Below are positions 25,986 through 35,076 of a stretch of 64,000 bases of DNA, piece after piece (the first letter of the stretch is position 1; every line of letters starts with the position of its first letter). The DNA is taken from contig ONYP01000001.1 in the NCBI GenBank assembly GCA_900322135.1, positions 1 through 64,000 of the forward strand, written 5' to 3'. Under the pieces are notes generated by a model. The model saw only the letters and a list, made by a program, of their open reading frames with translations, was not told where the DNA came from and did no database searches. This DNA comes from an uncultured Prevotellaceae bacterium. Lineage in GTDB: Bacteria > Bacteroidota > Bacteroidia > Bacteroidales > Muribaculaceae. The position numbers and the translations under genes were made by a program.

Positions 25986-26807
25986 TTATCTCATTTTTCG
26001 TAATGCTTCACCCATTGTCTTCCTTACCAATGGGTGAAGTTCTTCCTTTATGAGCATTCTACCCTCTGTCAAAATTCTCCAGAAATCGAGGGCTTCCATC
26101 ATTTTCTTCATATTGAAACACAAGTTACCGGAAACAATGCCATCCTCTGTGTCTTTGAGATTATTTACTTCTTCAGCATTATTTCCCACAAAAGAAAAGG
26201 CTCTGTTCCCTAATCTTGACATACAGTTTGAAGATGTACCAGTTTTTAACTCACGATCTTCTCCCTTTTGATGATATTCAGGCCAGCCACAGTTATTTGT
26301 CCCAATCAAACTCCCATCCGCTCTACCTTTTTCTTTGTAGTAAATTGAATCTTGATTATAATATTCAGCAATGCGTAATAAGTTATTCAAGAAGTTTTCA
26401 TCATTACGACGGTTCACAACTAAATAACTTTCTCGTGAAGTTTCATCAGTCATTCCATCCGGATTGACACACTTTATCTTTGTCACACCATAACCTAATA
26501 ATAATAGTTCTGCCACCATTAATTTGTTTTTTTGGCGGTTTTCTTCAGGAGTAAAACACTTACCTTCTTTCCAATCCTTGTTAGGGCCAAGATAAGTTGA
26601 TTTGTCATCCCTAATATCTCTTAACTCACTCCTGGATGCACTAATAAACGCACAATCACAATCTATTAACCATTGCAACATTCGTTTAATACTGCTTTCA
26701 TTTATTCTCTTGTTTGATTTGTCTATAACATGATTGAAATTCACAATTTCATTATCATAGCCATCAAAGCATGTATTGCAGTCATTAACTTTTGTTCTGT
26801 CTACCAT
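25986..26807 (-). CDS. Unknown protein, DUF3293-like pattern
   Basis: A 273-residue protein. 'CAFISASRSELRDI... ENRQKNKLMVAELLLLGYGVTKIKCVNPDG... SRESYLVVNRRNDENFLNNLLRIAEYYNQDSIYYKEKGRADGSLIGTNNCGWP' follows the general DUF3293-like order: N-terminal Ser-Arg pair, Asn/Lys helix, Gly strand, ESYLV strand, Q/N-DS strand. The resemblance is from memory of the pattern and is not certain. The AT-rich gene is unlike its core neighbours. Function unknown. Confidence 0.6.
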   Translation of the reverse strand: MVDRTKVNDCNTCFDGYDNEIVNFNHVIDKSNKRINESSIKRMLQWLIDCDCAFISASRSELRDIRDDKSTYLGPNKDWKEGKCFTPEENRQKNKLMVAELLLLGYGVTKIKCVNPDGMTDETSRESYLVVNRRNDENFLNNLLRIAEYYNQDSIYYKEKGRADGSLIGTNNCGWPEYHQKGEDRELKTGTSSNCMSRLGNRAFSFVGNNAEEVNNLKDTEDGIVSGNLCFNMKKMMEALDFWRILTEGRMLIKEELHPLVRKTMGEALRKMR

Positions 26808-26858
26808 CGAATCATTAATTACATTATCGTTTTGTGTTCGGTTGAAGTGTTCTCGTTA

Positions 26859-27602
26859 TTAATCGTCAGGAGCGCTGATGAAACCTATCTCGTACAAGTC
26901 GTCCTGTTCCTCGTCTGTCAGGCTGTCGTAGTCCTCGTCGCTGATGAAGCGCTTGTCCATGGTGACGCGGCCTTTAACGCCGTCCTTGATGAAGGTGAAA
27001 TCATCCCCGATGCCATTGTCGATGATGTCGTCATATTCGGGTGCGATATAAATCAGTGAACTCAGGCCGATGATGCCGTACTTGTCATTGTCCCCTTTCA
27101 AGATGATGTGGTCGTCGCAAGGCAAATAATAGTCGACCAACTCGTAAGGGGTGAAGACTTTGCCCAATATGATGAGGGCAAAATGATTCAAGTCTTCGGA
27201 CTTGAAGGCGATATTGAATGGGGTGAACGGAATGGGTTCCACATAATGGAATTCAAAATCTGTACGCGGGGTACCCTTGCCGTCACGCTCCACCAGAGCG
27301 ACCTTGTCGCCTTTCTTTGCCCCCACAAGCAACATGGGCAGATAATAGGGGCGTGGCATGCAGAAACTGTCATAGATGGCCGGCACGACCACTTCGCCCC
27401 GTACATTGCGCAATCCCTTCTTGCCATTCTCTTCGAAGACCTCATCCAGCCAGTCATATTCAAACATCAGCTCATGCTGCTCCTGCAAAAGGCTTAAATA
27501 ATTGTCGGCTTCTTGTCCAACGCGTTCAATTTCGTGCTTGAGGAAATCCAGTCTGTCGGCTTGTACTGCTGCTGCTTTCGGTTTTTTTTCTTTGTCGTTC
27601 AT
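26859..27602 (-). CDS. WG-repeat-like protein
   Basis: A 247-residue protein with an N-terminal helical segment (~1-50) followed by WG/KG-type beta repeats: GKKGLRNVRGEVVVPAIYDSF, GDKVALVERDGKG and DKYGIIGLSSLIYIAPEYDDI, and finally GVKGRVTMDKRFISDEDYDSL. These repeats form propeller-like binding surfaces, and the pattern 'G.kG.i...g..vip..YD.i' is well matched. No signal peptide. Its acidic C-terminus (SDEDYDSLTDEEQDDLYE) is notable. It lies 12 nt downstream of the phosphoesterase gene and is probably in one transcript with it. Confidence 0.75.
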   Translation of the reverse strand: MNDKEKKPKAAAVQADRLDFLKHEIERVGQEADNYLSLLQEQHELMFEYDWLDEVFEENGKKGLRNVRGEVVVPAIYDSFCMPRPYYLPMLLVGAKKGDKVALVERDGKGTPRTDFEFHYVEPIPFTPFNIAFKSEDLNHFALIILGKVFTPYELVDYYLPCDDHIILKGDNDKYGIIGLSSLIYIAPEYDDIIDNGIGDDFTFIKDGVKGRVTMDKRFISDEDYDSLTDEEQDDLYEIGFISAPDD

Positions 27603-27614
27603 AGTCTTATGCTT

Positions 27615-28334
27615 TTATTTTTCATTGAGTTTGTTTTCATAATATTCATTGTTCTCTATCACCAGATAGGATCCGTTGTCCAGCGCGTCACACAACCAAA
27701 GGTTATTTGGAATGTCGCTTGAGTTCTTCATGTTGAAGCAATGCTCCACTGGTGTATGACCGACCACTTGGTCATAGCCCGGAATCATTACATTGACCAA
27801 TGTCTCCGGTCGAATCCATGTGGGTGGCTGTTCGGGTGAGGTGCCATAAATATCCCGCGGATCGCTAGAGCAGAATCCAAACCGTTCGCTTGGGTCGAGT
27901 GAATTAATTCTGTCTAAAGTGAGATGATTTGACTCAAGCCACTTCGTTGAAATCCCAGCATGGCTAAATATTGTGTTGCCCATCATATGAATCCATTGGG
28001 TATTGGCAAGGAATTCCTCTTTGAGATCTGCCATCAACTCAGCAACCCATGGAAAGTAGCCGCTGCATTCAGCCCAGTAATAGTCCAAATGCTGCAGATC
28101 GTGGTTGCCACGAAGCAGAATGGTCTCGGGATGGTGGCCCTTGAAGCGCAGGATTTCCAGGAAATTTGACACCTGATCCGACTCGGAAATACCCTCATGG
28201 GACGACACATAATCCCCCAAGAATATCACCTGGTCGGGCTGTTCTTTTTCTATGATGTCCTTCCACACAGTGAGACCATGTATGTCTCCTAATACAACTA
28301 TTTTCATTCTATTATTGTCGATGTTGTTTCCCAT
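27615..28334 (-). CDS. Calcineurin-like metallophosphoesterase
   Basis: A 239-residue single-domain protein with the dimetal motifs GDIHG (motif I), FLGDYVSSHEG (motif II, GDxxx), LLRGNHD (motif III), 'IFSHAGIS' (motif IV) and VVGHTPVEH (motif V). The arrangement fits PPP-type Ser/Thr phosphatase or diadenosine-tetraphosphatase relatives. Substrate unknown. The frame opens with MGNNIDNNR; the second Met (28307, MKIVVLGDIHG) is an equally good start. It is upstream of the WG-repeat gene. Confidence 0.88.
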   Translation of the reverse strand: MGNNIDNNRMKIVVLGDIHGLTVWKDIIEKEQPDQVIFLGDYVSSHEGISESDQVSNFLEILRFKGHHPETILLRGNHDLQHLDYYWAECSGYFPWVAELMADLKEEFLANTQWIHMMGNTIFSHAGISTKWLESNHLTLDRINSLDPSERFGFCSSDPRDIYGTSPEQPPTWIRPETLVNVMIPGYDQVVGHTPVEHCFNMKNSSDIPNNLWLCDALDNGSYLVIENNEYYENKLNEK

Positions 28335-28384
28335 AATGTTACTTTGAAGTGTTTGAATCTGTTTTCTGTGCTGTTTTTTTGAAA

Positions 28385-28676
28385 ATGTCCTTCAGAACAG
28401 TCCAATGAGGCAGTCCTTGAGGAAAACGGCTACTGTATCCGCAATCGCACTCGGGACACTTGCACCGCTACTCGGTGTGTTGCCAGCATTGCGCCAATTG
28501 AGAGATGCTGACCTCTCGCTTGTAGGCAAGCTCCAAGACCGCCTGCACTAAATTGCGTGATGATTGGGCCATATTGCTCGGGATGAGCCAATATCATTAT
28601 TTCACGATTACGATACACATTTCCAATAGTCCACATTTCCAGTAGCTTTAATGTCTTCAATCTTTTTCATATTGTC
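28385..28676 (-). pseudogene. Degraded coding remnant of unknown family
   Basis: Broken frames run through this gap: MKKIEDIKATGNVDYWKCVS stops early, another frame reads NREIMILAHPEQYGPIITQ, and a third reads NLVQAVLELAYKREVSISQLAQCW then CKCPECDCGYSSRFPQGLPHW. The Cys-rich part hints at a zinc site. Three frames in 290 nt suggest a decayed gene. The 28335-28795 interval otherwise holds no intact gene. Confidence 0.3.
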
Positions 28677-28795
28677 TATTATGGTTCATCTTGAGGTAAG
28701 TGCTTGGGCAATGACTTGGGTGCGATCACTGCCCAAGCGTGATCAATACTGTTTATTTCCTTAGGTAGTTGATTTATCCATAGGCCGTGGACAAT

Positions 28796-29005
28796 TTATG
28801 AGGCCAGAGCATGGGCAGTGGCGGGAACCAGATGGAAGTGCTTGGTGAACGCGGCGAGCAAGAGCTCGGCTCGGTCGCGGTCAAGGTTGAAGAGCGACAC
28901 TGAGGTCTCGTCGTTGCAGAGCATCACTTGCACGCCCTTGTTGTAGAAGTAGTTGTGGACACGGTTGGCACGATACGGATTGTTGCAGTTGATGGTGATT
29001 GTCAT
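28796..29005 (-). CDS. Small protein paired with AAA ATPase 1
   Basis: A 69-residue protein (MTITINCNNPYRANRVHNYFYNKG...). It is paralogous to the 68-residue protein at 33720: both share 'NRVHNYxYNK', 'SxFxLDxxxxxxLLxxxxKxFHL' and an Ala-rich end. One copy lies beside each AAA ATPase, here 58 nt downstream on the same strand. A dedicated partner or regulator of the ATPase is inferred. No known family. Confidence 0.7.
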   Translation of the reverse strand: MTITINCNNPYRANRVHNYFYNKGVQVMLCNDETSVSLFNLDRDRAELLLAAFTKHFHLVPATAHALAS

Positions 29006-29063
29006 CTCAAAATGGTTTTATGGTTTAACATATGAATAGAAGTCAATCTGTTGGTTCGGCGCT

Positions 29064-30812
29064 TCACGCCACGAAACCCACACGGCGGTGGTCTGCCATA
29101 GAGTCGTTGATGCGTTCTTCGCTGCAGAGGGAGGTCAGCTCGGTCAAGCGGTCAACTTGGTCCAAGTCGCCCAAGATGCTGTCGATGGCGTATTTGCGAG
29201 CCACATTCTCGATCTGACCGCCGCTGAAGTCGAACCCTTCGGCCAGTGTCTTGCACTCGCTGTCGTCCAGCTCGGGAAGCATCGCGTGCCAGATGTGCGC
29301 TCTCACGCTCGCATCGGGACGCTCAAACTCCACCTTGTAGAGGAAGCGGCGCTCGAAGGCATCGTCCAGATTCTCGGTCAAGTTGGTGGTGGCAATCATA
29401 ATGCCGTCCAGTGTCTCCATCTCTTGCAAGATGATGTTTTGGATGGAGTTCTCCATTTTGTCGGCCGACCTTTCGGCTCCGCTCATACGCACACCGATGA
29501 TGGCGTCGGCTTCGTTGAACAGCAGAATAGGTGCCACTTCGGCCTTTGCGACCATTGCGCGGTATTTCTCGAAGACGGCCTTGATATTCTTCTCGCTCTC
29601 GCCCACCCATTTGCTCTTGATTTGCGGCACTTCGATGGTCATAATGTCTCGGCCAGTCTGCCGAGCGAGCTGATAGACGGTCTCGGTCTTGCCAGTGCCC
29701 GGTCCGCCGTACATCAAGCAAGTGAGTCCACAGCGGTTGAAACGCTCCTTCATTCGCTCGACCAGCACCTTATAATTCTCATTGTCGAGGAAGCCGCGCA
29801 GCTTGTCCACTTGCTTGCCAACCTTCTCGGTGTAGAACAGTTCCTTGGGGCTGATGTCAGCACTGTTCAAGAGGCCGTTCACCTTTTCTTCGGCAAGGCT
29901 TAATTTGATGCTCGAGAGCAGTTTCTCGCGAGCGGCTTCAGTGAGCGAGAATGCGCAGATGTCTCCCAAGCCGTTGTTGAAGGCATTTTCGATGACGCCG
30001 TTCACGATCAGTTCGTGGTGGCCAGAACGAAGGGCCGTGCGCACCGGAAAGAAATCTTGCCTATTGGTGAACAGACAGCTCAAATCGGAGATTTCTATCA
30101 CGCTCTCTTCGTAATTGACGAGTTGGTCGCAGAAGAACAGCAGTATCATAGAGCTCACGACATTCAGCTTCATTTTGCCGATTTCCTTGGCGATGTGAAT
30201 CTTCTTGTTCTCCTTGAGCAATGCCGCGATGTCTTCCAAGATGATGCTTTGGGGCATATTCTCTCTCTTGGCGTCCCCGATGCAGCAGCGGTAGAGGTCC
30301 AGCACTTCTTCGTCGCTCTTGGCCTTGCGCTGCGGCAACTGATAGTCAAGATTATCGGTAAGCGTCTTGATGATGCGCTGCGGCATATCATAGCACACTT
30401 CACCGCGATAGTTGTTCGATGTGGTCAGCATTCTGTTGCGCACCATTCCGTCGAGATGCGGTGCCAGTCCCATACTGCGTGCCTTGGAGATGCTCAATGA
30501 GGTTGAGAAATCATTGAATGTGATGCCGGTGGGGCCTTCTTCGATGCAGACGCTGAGCAGAATGGCTTGAATGGGGGTGATGTGCAAGCGCTTGGACAGA
30601 TAGTCAAGGTTGTTGCCGCAGCAATGGGAGGGTTCAAACAAGTCACAATCCATAGCGTCCATCCCGTGGACAATCATAGTCACATTGTCGATGGCTTCGA
30701 GCAGCGAGGTGGGTTCTTTCTCGGTGTCGAAGGTGAAATTCTCGGCAGTTTGCTGAATCTCAAAGTCACTAATGGCTTCTGCACTCTTCTTGTTGTTTTT
30801 CTTCGTCTTCAT
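29064..30812 (-). CDS. AAA+ ATPase, copy 1
   Basis: A 582-residue protein. The first ~330 residues are a helical family-specific region (conserved 'ITPIQAILLSVCIEEGP'). The AAA+ module follows: Walker A GGPGTGKTETV near residue 367, VGESEKNI, Walker B ILLFNEADAI near 430 (Asn replaces the usual first Asp of DEAD), sensor 1 IATTNLTENLD, arginine finger ERRFLYKVEF near 487, and sensor 2-like SGGQIENVARK. It is a classic AAA remodelling ATPase related to FtsH/katanin-type modules. It is about 40% similar by eye to copy 2 at 31899. Function unknown. Confidence 0.88.
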   Translation of the reverse strand: MKTKKNNKKSAEAISDFEIQQTAENFTFDTEKEPTSLLEAIDNVTMIVHGMDAMDCDLFEPSHCCGNNLDYLSKRLHITPIQAILLSVCIEEGPTGITFNDFSTSLSISKARSMGLAPHLDGMVRNRMLTTSNNYRGEVCYDMPQRIIKTLTDNLDYQLPQRKAKSDEEVLDLYRCCIGDAKRENMPQSIILEDIAALLKENKKIHIAKEIGKMKLNVVSSMILLFFCDQLVNYEESVIEISDLSCLFTNRQDFFPVRTALRSGHHELIVNGVIENAFNNGLGDICAFSLTEAAREKLLSSIKLSLAEEKVNGLLNSADISPKELFYTEKVGKQVDKLRGFLDNENYKVLVERMKERFNRCGLTCLMYGGPGTGKTETVYQLARQTGRDIMTIEVPQIKSKWVGESEKNIKAVFEKYRAMVAKAEVAPILLFNEADAIIGVRMSGAERSADKMENSIQNIILQEMETLDGIMIATTNLTENLDDAFERRFLYKVEFERPDASVRAHIWHAMLPELDDSECKTLAEGFDFSGGQIENVARKYAIDSILGDLDQVDRLTELTSLCSEERINDSMADHRRVGFVA

Positions 30813-31283
30813 ACTCTGTGTTTTATGACTAGTTACTGTTCGTTAATTAATCGATTTCTCTATGTTATTTCAAATAAATATTTGTAAATTAACATTATTA
30901 ATACAGTACAGCCAGATGGCCAAATTCCCAAGGCACCTTCTATGCATTCCCGGTGGAAACCGCCGAGAAGAGGTGATGATTCCATTGCAACAGCCCGAAA
31001 GCCATCACACATATTTTTCAAATCACAAAATGTTTTTAGAATATTTCACAACCACATTAAACCTTAAATCATTGATGGTCAGCTTTGTGTGATTGTGATG
31101 CGCGATTGAGACGGTTTTTTGCGCCGTCTCCAGATTTTTCAACTTTGATTTTTGATTAATTTCTTCATACCATTGCTAAATTGTAGTGCAAAGGTACGAA
31201 AAAACATTTGAAACTACCAAATTTTACGCGTTAAGCTTTGTTAAGATATTCATTTTTTTTGCTCTCAAAGTTCCCCTTTATTA
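30813..31283. other. Long non-coding interval with promoter and hairpin
   Basis: On the minus strand a TACCTTTG box (31189-31196) would start an RNA near 31183, giving a ~370-nt leader before AAA ATPase 1. A 7-bp GC-rich hairpin (GAGACGG/CCGTCTC, 31108-31130) lies in it. On the plus strand the hairpin is followed by a T-rich stretch. No frame of note is present. A regulated leader is possible but unproven. Confidence 0.4.
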
Positions 31284-31574
31284 TTACATAATAAAGGACT
31301 CCCTTATAAGGGCGCAGTAACAAGAGCCATGAACAAGCCAAGGCCCTAAATCCAGCCTGATGTGGGAACTGTCGCAGAAGTTCATCATCAGACAGAACAT
31401 CAGAGCTTGATCCTCGGTAAGGTTTTGCTTGTCGGCAATCTTTTTGAGAATCGGGCCCACATGTTTAAAGAAAGCGGCATCCAATTCAGAATTCTGGGCA
31501 TCGCGCACCACGCTCTCAATAGCCTCGAACTGGGTCATCTTTTCAACTATTTGTTCAATCTCATTCATTGGCAA
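31284..31574 (-). pseudogene. N-terminal stub of a third AAA-type paralogue
   Basis: A 96-codon frame. Residues ~30-75 (LDAAFFKHVGPILKKIADKQNLTEDQALMFCLMMNFCDSSHIRLDLG) parallel the N-terminal region of AAA copy 2 (LCPLFLKQCKKEIKLVAEAYNITPQQAILFCITVECGPRNVRLIEL). It then diverges and ends without any Walker motif. It is interpreted as an old truncated copy lying between the two full AAA genes; a small functional protein is not excluded. Confidence 0.55.
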
Positions 31575-31580
31575 CTGGTT

Positions 31581-31781
31581 TTAGAAAAGTTGATAATCAT
31601 TACCGGTAAGAATCGACACGGGCTTGACCATATAGCACAGGATCAAACCGAGTGAGGTCACACAAATGTGACCCCAGAAGGACAGATGGGCAAAAATCCC
31701 CATCCAAAGCACAAACAGCGGGAAGCAGACGACAGCGATGACTACCAAGAATAAAAACGATGCAAAAATCAATTTAATCAT
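31581..31781 (-). CDS. Small membrane protein
   Basis: A 66-residue protein with two predicted TM helices (MIKLIFASFLFLVVIAVVCFPLFVLWMG and FWGHICVTSLGLILCYMV). The frame opens at 31808, but that overlaps the predicted transcript start. An AAAGGAG ribosome binding site just before ATG 31781 fixes the start. It is preceded by promoter-element family 2. The AAA stub follows 6 nt downstream. Function unknown; small two-TM proteins can be toxins or effectors, which is only a suggestion. Confidence 0.65.
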   Translation of the reverse strand: MIKLIFASFLFLVVIAVVCFPLFVLWMGIFAHLSFWGHICVTSLGLILCYMVKPVSILTGNDYQLF

Positions 31782-31812
31782 ATTTTCTCCTTTCATTTTA
31801 TTTTTCATGGTG

Positions 31813-31886
31813 CAAAGTTACAGCCGTCCACCGACCCCATAAAGCATTTCGCGTCGGTATGTCATGACACCCTGTGTCGGAAAAAC
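31813..31886 (-). promoter_or_regulatory. Promoter-element family 2, copy 1
   Basis: On the minus strand the element 31886-31852 (TTTTTCCGACAC, AGG, GTGTCATGAC, ATACCGACG) is followed by 31 nt and the -7 box TAACTTTG (31820-31813). CCGAC recurs as a direct repeat 23 nt apart, and GACAC-N3-GTGTC forms a short dyad. Confidence 0.65.
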
Positions 31887-31898
31887 TTGACAGATTTT

Positions 31899-33575
31899 TC
31901 AAGACTGGGTAAAGCCCATCCTGCGAGGCTTATCGGTGGATCGCATGGTCTCGGCCCTGCAGTAGTCCATGAGGGTGGAGAGACGGTCGGTGCCGACACA
32001 GTCGCCATACAAGACACGGTTGATGGTGTCTTTGCGGGCGATGTTCTCGATTTGGCCTCCGCTCAACTCATAGGCTTGTGCCAAAGCATCGGCATCGCTG
32101 TCGCTCAGGCCGGACACCATACTTTGCCAGATGCGACTGCGCACTTTGGCATCGGGCTTTTCAAACTCGATTTTGTAGAGGAAACGGCGCTCAAAGGCGC
32201 TATCCAGATTGGTGGCGAGATTGGTCGTGGCGATGAGGATGCCGTTCAGGCTTTCCATCTCCTGCAAGATGATGTTTTGGATGGTATTCTCCATCTTGTC
32301 CACGGCATTCTCGGCCCCGTTCTTGCGCACCCCGAAGATGGCATCGGCCTCGTTGAACAACAGGATGGGTGCCACATCACTGCGCTTGACCTGTTCACGG
32401 TACTTGTCAAAGAGCGCCTTGATATTCTTCTCGCTGTCGCCCACCCACTTGCTCTTGATTTTTGGCACATCCACAGCCATGACACATCGGCCCGTCTTTT
32501 TCGCCAGCTGATAAACGGTCTCGGTCTTTCCCGTACCTGGAGCGCCGTAGAACAAGCATGCGAAGCCTGTGCGGAAACCGTTGTCCATCATGCGCTGCTG
32601 AATCTGTTTGAATTTTTCAACCTCGAGGAAAGAATTCAACTCTTTGATCTGCTGCGCCATCGCCTTGGGATAGAACAGGACCTTGGGCGTGATGCTTTCA
32701 GGATAAAGCACATTGCTCAGTCTAATTTCGGGCTCGGTAAGGTCAAATTCAGCCAGCAGGTCTGTTTTCGCTTTACTCGTCAACATAAAGGTCGTGGTGC
32801 TAGCCCTGCCTTCTTCACAGGCGGGTTCAATCAATCCCATCTGAGCAAGGACATGAGCGCCATGGGCAAGATGCATGACAGTCGAACGGTGCTCGTAGCA
32901 TCTCTCATAAAGGCACTTCAGTTGATGGCTGCAAATGCGGTCATCATCCTCATTGATGAGTTGGCTGCAGAAGAACGAGAGCAACATCATGTTGGCGCCG
33001 GGGAGTTTCAAGTCAAGCATCTTTTTGGCAAAGCCGATATGCTGATTGTCCTTGAACAGCATCAACAAGTCGTTGCGCAAATCGTCGGGGCTGATGTCGT
33101 TATTGTCCAGAGCATTGAACCACTCGCCCATCTGGTCGAGCATCGCAGGGGCATCATCTACTTTCAGCGTGGGCAGGATTTGTGCCTTGTTTTCCTGCAA
33201 GGCATTGATTACATGCTCTGGTATACCAAACGCTTCACGATTCTGGTCACGATAGCGCATCAGCCTCATCTTAACCATGGCCTTGATATCGGCATCAAAA
33301 GAAAGGCTCGCGACATTCCTCATGTTGAGATGCTGGGATAACTCGATGAGACGCACATTGCGGGGGCCGCATTCGACCGTGATGCAGAACAGGATGGCTT
33401 GCTGCGGCGTGATGTTGTAGGCTTCGGCGACCAGTTTGATTTCTTTCTTGCATTGCTTCAGGAACAAGGGGCACAGTTGCGAGTCACAGGATTGCTCGAC
33501 GATGGTCTCAACAGCCTTCAATAAGGTGAGTTGCTTGCTGGTTGCACACTTGGTTGTATTGTTCTCTTTCTCCAT
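31899..33575 (-). CDS. AAA+ ATPase, copy 2
   Basis: A 558-residue paralogue of the 29064 gene with the same layout: helical N-terminal region to about residue 300, Walker A GAPGTGKTETV near 343, VGDSEKNIKALF, Walker B ILLFNEADAIFGV near 405 (again Asn for Asp), IATTNLATNLD, and ERRFLYKIEFEKPDAKVRSRIW. Sensor-2-like SGGQIENIARK follows. The C-terminal tails of both copies end in a similar RRMGFTQS/RRVGFVA motif. The small partner at 33720 lies 144 nt upstream. Both copies probably belong to one AAA-plus-small-protein module that duplicated. Confidence 0.88.
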   Translation of the reverse strand: MEKENNTTKCATSKQLTLLKAVETIVEQSCDSQLCPLFLKQCKKEIKLVAEAYNITPQQAILFCITVECGPRNVRLIELSQHLNMRNVASLSFDADIKAMVKMRLMRYRDQNREAFGIPEHVINALQENKAQILPTLKVDDAPAMLDQMGEWFNALDNNDISPDDLRNDLLMLFKDNQHIGFAKKMLDLKLPGANMMLLSFFCSQLINEDDDRICSHQLKCLYERCYEHRSTVMHLAHGAHVLAQMGLIEPACEEGRASTTTFMLTSKAKTDLLAEFDLTEPEIRLSNVLYPESITPKVLFYPKAMAQQIKELNSFLEVEKFKQIQQRMMDNGFRTGFACLFYGAPGTGKTETVYQLAKKTGRCVMAVDVPKIKSKWVGDSEKNIKALFDKYREQVKRSDVAPILLFNEADAIFGVRKNGAENAVDKMENTIQNIILQEMESLNGILIATTNLATNLDSAFERRFLYKIEFEKPDAKVRSRIWQSMVSGLSDSDADALAQAYELSGGQIENIARKDTINRVLYGDCVGTDRLSTLMDYCRAETMRSTDKPRRMGFTQS

Positions 33576-33719
33576 TGTAATACTATATTAATTGGTTGAT
33601 AAAATGCGATAATGGTGGCGTCATGCTCGACAAGCGGGCACAACAATGATGATGCTAAGTCATTGGGATTAAGTGGATTTTAGCATCAATCCACCCAATT
33701 CCAGACCATGGCAATCAAA

Positions 33720-33926
33720 TTATGCAGCGAGAGTGCGTTGCGAAATTGGTTTCAAGTGGAAATTTTTGATGAGTTTTTCAAGGAGTTGGTCGGTTTGATT
33801 TTTGTCAAGCCCAAAGAAGGATATTTCAAGTTTTTCGAGGTCAGCCCAGCATTCAATGTGCTTGTTGTAAAGGTAGTTGTGTACCCGGTTGTAAGTTCTC
33901 AGTGAAGAAGTTTTGATTGTTGTCAT
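33720..33926 (-). CDS. Small protein paired with AAA ATPase 2
   Basis: A 68-residue protein (MTTIKTSSLRTYNRVHNYLYNKHIECWADLEKLEISFFGLDKNQTDQLLEKLIKNFHLKPISQRTLAA). It is the paralogue of the 28796 product. It lies upstream of AAA copy 2 on the same strand, whereas copy 1's partner lies downstream. The order change argues that each pair is functionally linked rather than merely co-duplicated. Function unknown. Confidence 0.7.
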   Translation of the reverse strand: MTTIKTSSLRTYNRVHNYLYNKHIECWADLEKLEISFFGLDKNQTDQLLEKLIKNFHLKPISQRTLAA

Positions 33927-34102
33927 AGCAGTTATTATTTAAAGTTAGAAATGAAATTCACAGATAATATGTAATCGAGGCCCAAAAAATTCAAAAATTT
34001 CGGAAATATTTTTCAAGAATTTTTCAAATCATTGAGATAGAGGCATTTGGAAACACGGGAATCTGACAACAATTTGATGTTAAGAGCGTCGTCACTGCCC
34101 CA

Positions 34103-34531
34103 TCAGTCCCAGGAGAAGTTCTCGCCGCTCTTGTAGAGATGCACCTCATAGCCTCCTTCCATCAGCTTCTCGGCAAGGAAATCACACTGCCTGCCCGTTG
34201 AGATATCCCACTTGCGTTCCGGCTGGCTGTTCTCGATGGTCTCTACGGAGTCATGAACGATGACATGGCGCAGGTTGGAGCAGCCGGCAAAGGCATTGTA
34301 ACCAATCTCCTTCAGCCCCTCGGGAATGTAGATCGCCTCCAGGGAGTCGAGATTCTGGAACGCGTGGTCCTTGATTTCCTTGACATAGTACGGGAAGATG
34401 ATGCAGACAGGGTTCTCGCAGGCCGAGCCGACGGCAACCTGGTCTTGAGTGATCTTTACACCGTCAGTGATCTCAACACCATTCCTGAAAAATTTCACAC
34501 CATAATTTGTAATTGCTAATCCCATAATCAA
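34103..34531 (-). CDS. Short LRR_5 (BspA-like) protein
   Basis: A 142-residue protein without signal peptide. It contains two to three BspA/LRR_5 units: YYVKEIKDHAFQNLDSLEAIYIPEGLKEIGYNAFAGCSNLRHVIVHDSVETIE. LRR_5 proteins bind proteins or surfaces; a two-unit cytosolic version is short for the family. The N-terminal 30 residues (GVKFFRNGVEITDGVKITQDQVAVG) are of unknown type. It is flanked by non-coding DNA and is probably a single-gene transcript. A related but longer protein is at 51057. Confidence 0.7.
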   Translation of the reverse strand: MIMGLAITNYGVKFFRNGVEITDGVKITQDQVAVGSACENPVCIIFPYYVKEIKDHAFQNLDSLEAIYIPEGLKEIGYNAFAGCSNLRHVIVHDSVETIENSQPERKWDISTGRQCDFLAEKLMEGGYEVHLYKSGENFSWD

Positions 34532-34842
34532 TGATTTATTTAGTTGTTCCTACTCCCTTCAAGTGAGCGTTTCGGATGCCTCTCATTATGTTATGTTTTA
34601 TTTGATTCAACAAACAACTAGAATTTTTCCTGAGATTAAATATACTGAAAATCATCCTGTCTGCCAAATCAAAATGAATAATTTAACTCATTTTAACGAA
34701 TAATTATTCGCTAGAAAAAGGTGCCTATTTAACATAGAAACAACCATGAAAAAATTCAAAAAAAGGGTCACAAATTTTTTATCGGGTTTCTGTTTTAATT
34801 TTTTGGGGCATTTTTACATTTTAATGCCAAAGTAAGGAAGTA
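34532..34842. other. AT-rich intergenic interval
   Basis: Very AT-rich DNA between divergent genes. I see poly-A/T stretches and no convincing frame, repeat or hairpin. No clear TAnnTTTG box was identified. Confidence 0.4.
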
Positions 34843-35037
34843 ATGATTTTTAAGATTATGAACAAGGACAAGATTTTTATGGTAACGATTCATGTTGTGG
34901 CAGGTGTGCTGATGATCGCCGTGTGTTGGATGCCTGCGATTGTTGGAAACATCTCGGTCTGGAACAAGTTGTTCTGCACAGTAGCCATAGTGCTCCTGCT
35001 GCGGTTCCACTACTGGTGCCAGCAATATGAACCCTGA
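34843..35037 (+). CDS. Small two-TM membrane protein
   Basis: A 64-residue protein with two hydrophobic segments (IFMVTIHVVAGVLMIAVCWMPAIV and LFCTVAIVLLLRFHYW). AAGGAAG immediately upstream supports ATG 34843; an internal ATG at 34858 is also possible. It is the only plus-strand gene in this stretch. No family recognised. Confidence 0.5.
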   Translation: MIFKIMNKDKIFMVTIHVVAGVLMIAVCWMPAIVGNISVWNKLFCTVAIVLLLRFHYWCQQYEP

Positions 35038-35076
35038 CACCAGCAGTGGATAACTCTGCAATAGCTGAATGGTTGA

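Noticed and set aside
31887..33341. Long plus-strand frame (484 codons) opposite the AAA ATPase
   Set aside because: It is a shadow of the highly conserved minus-strand AAA gene; its translation has no domain and low-complexity composition.
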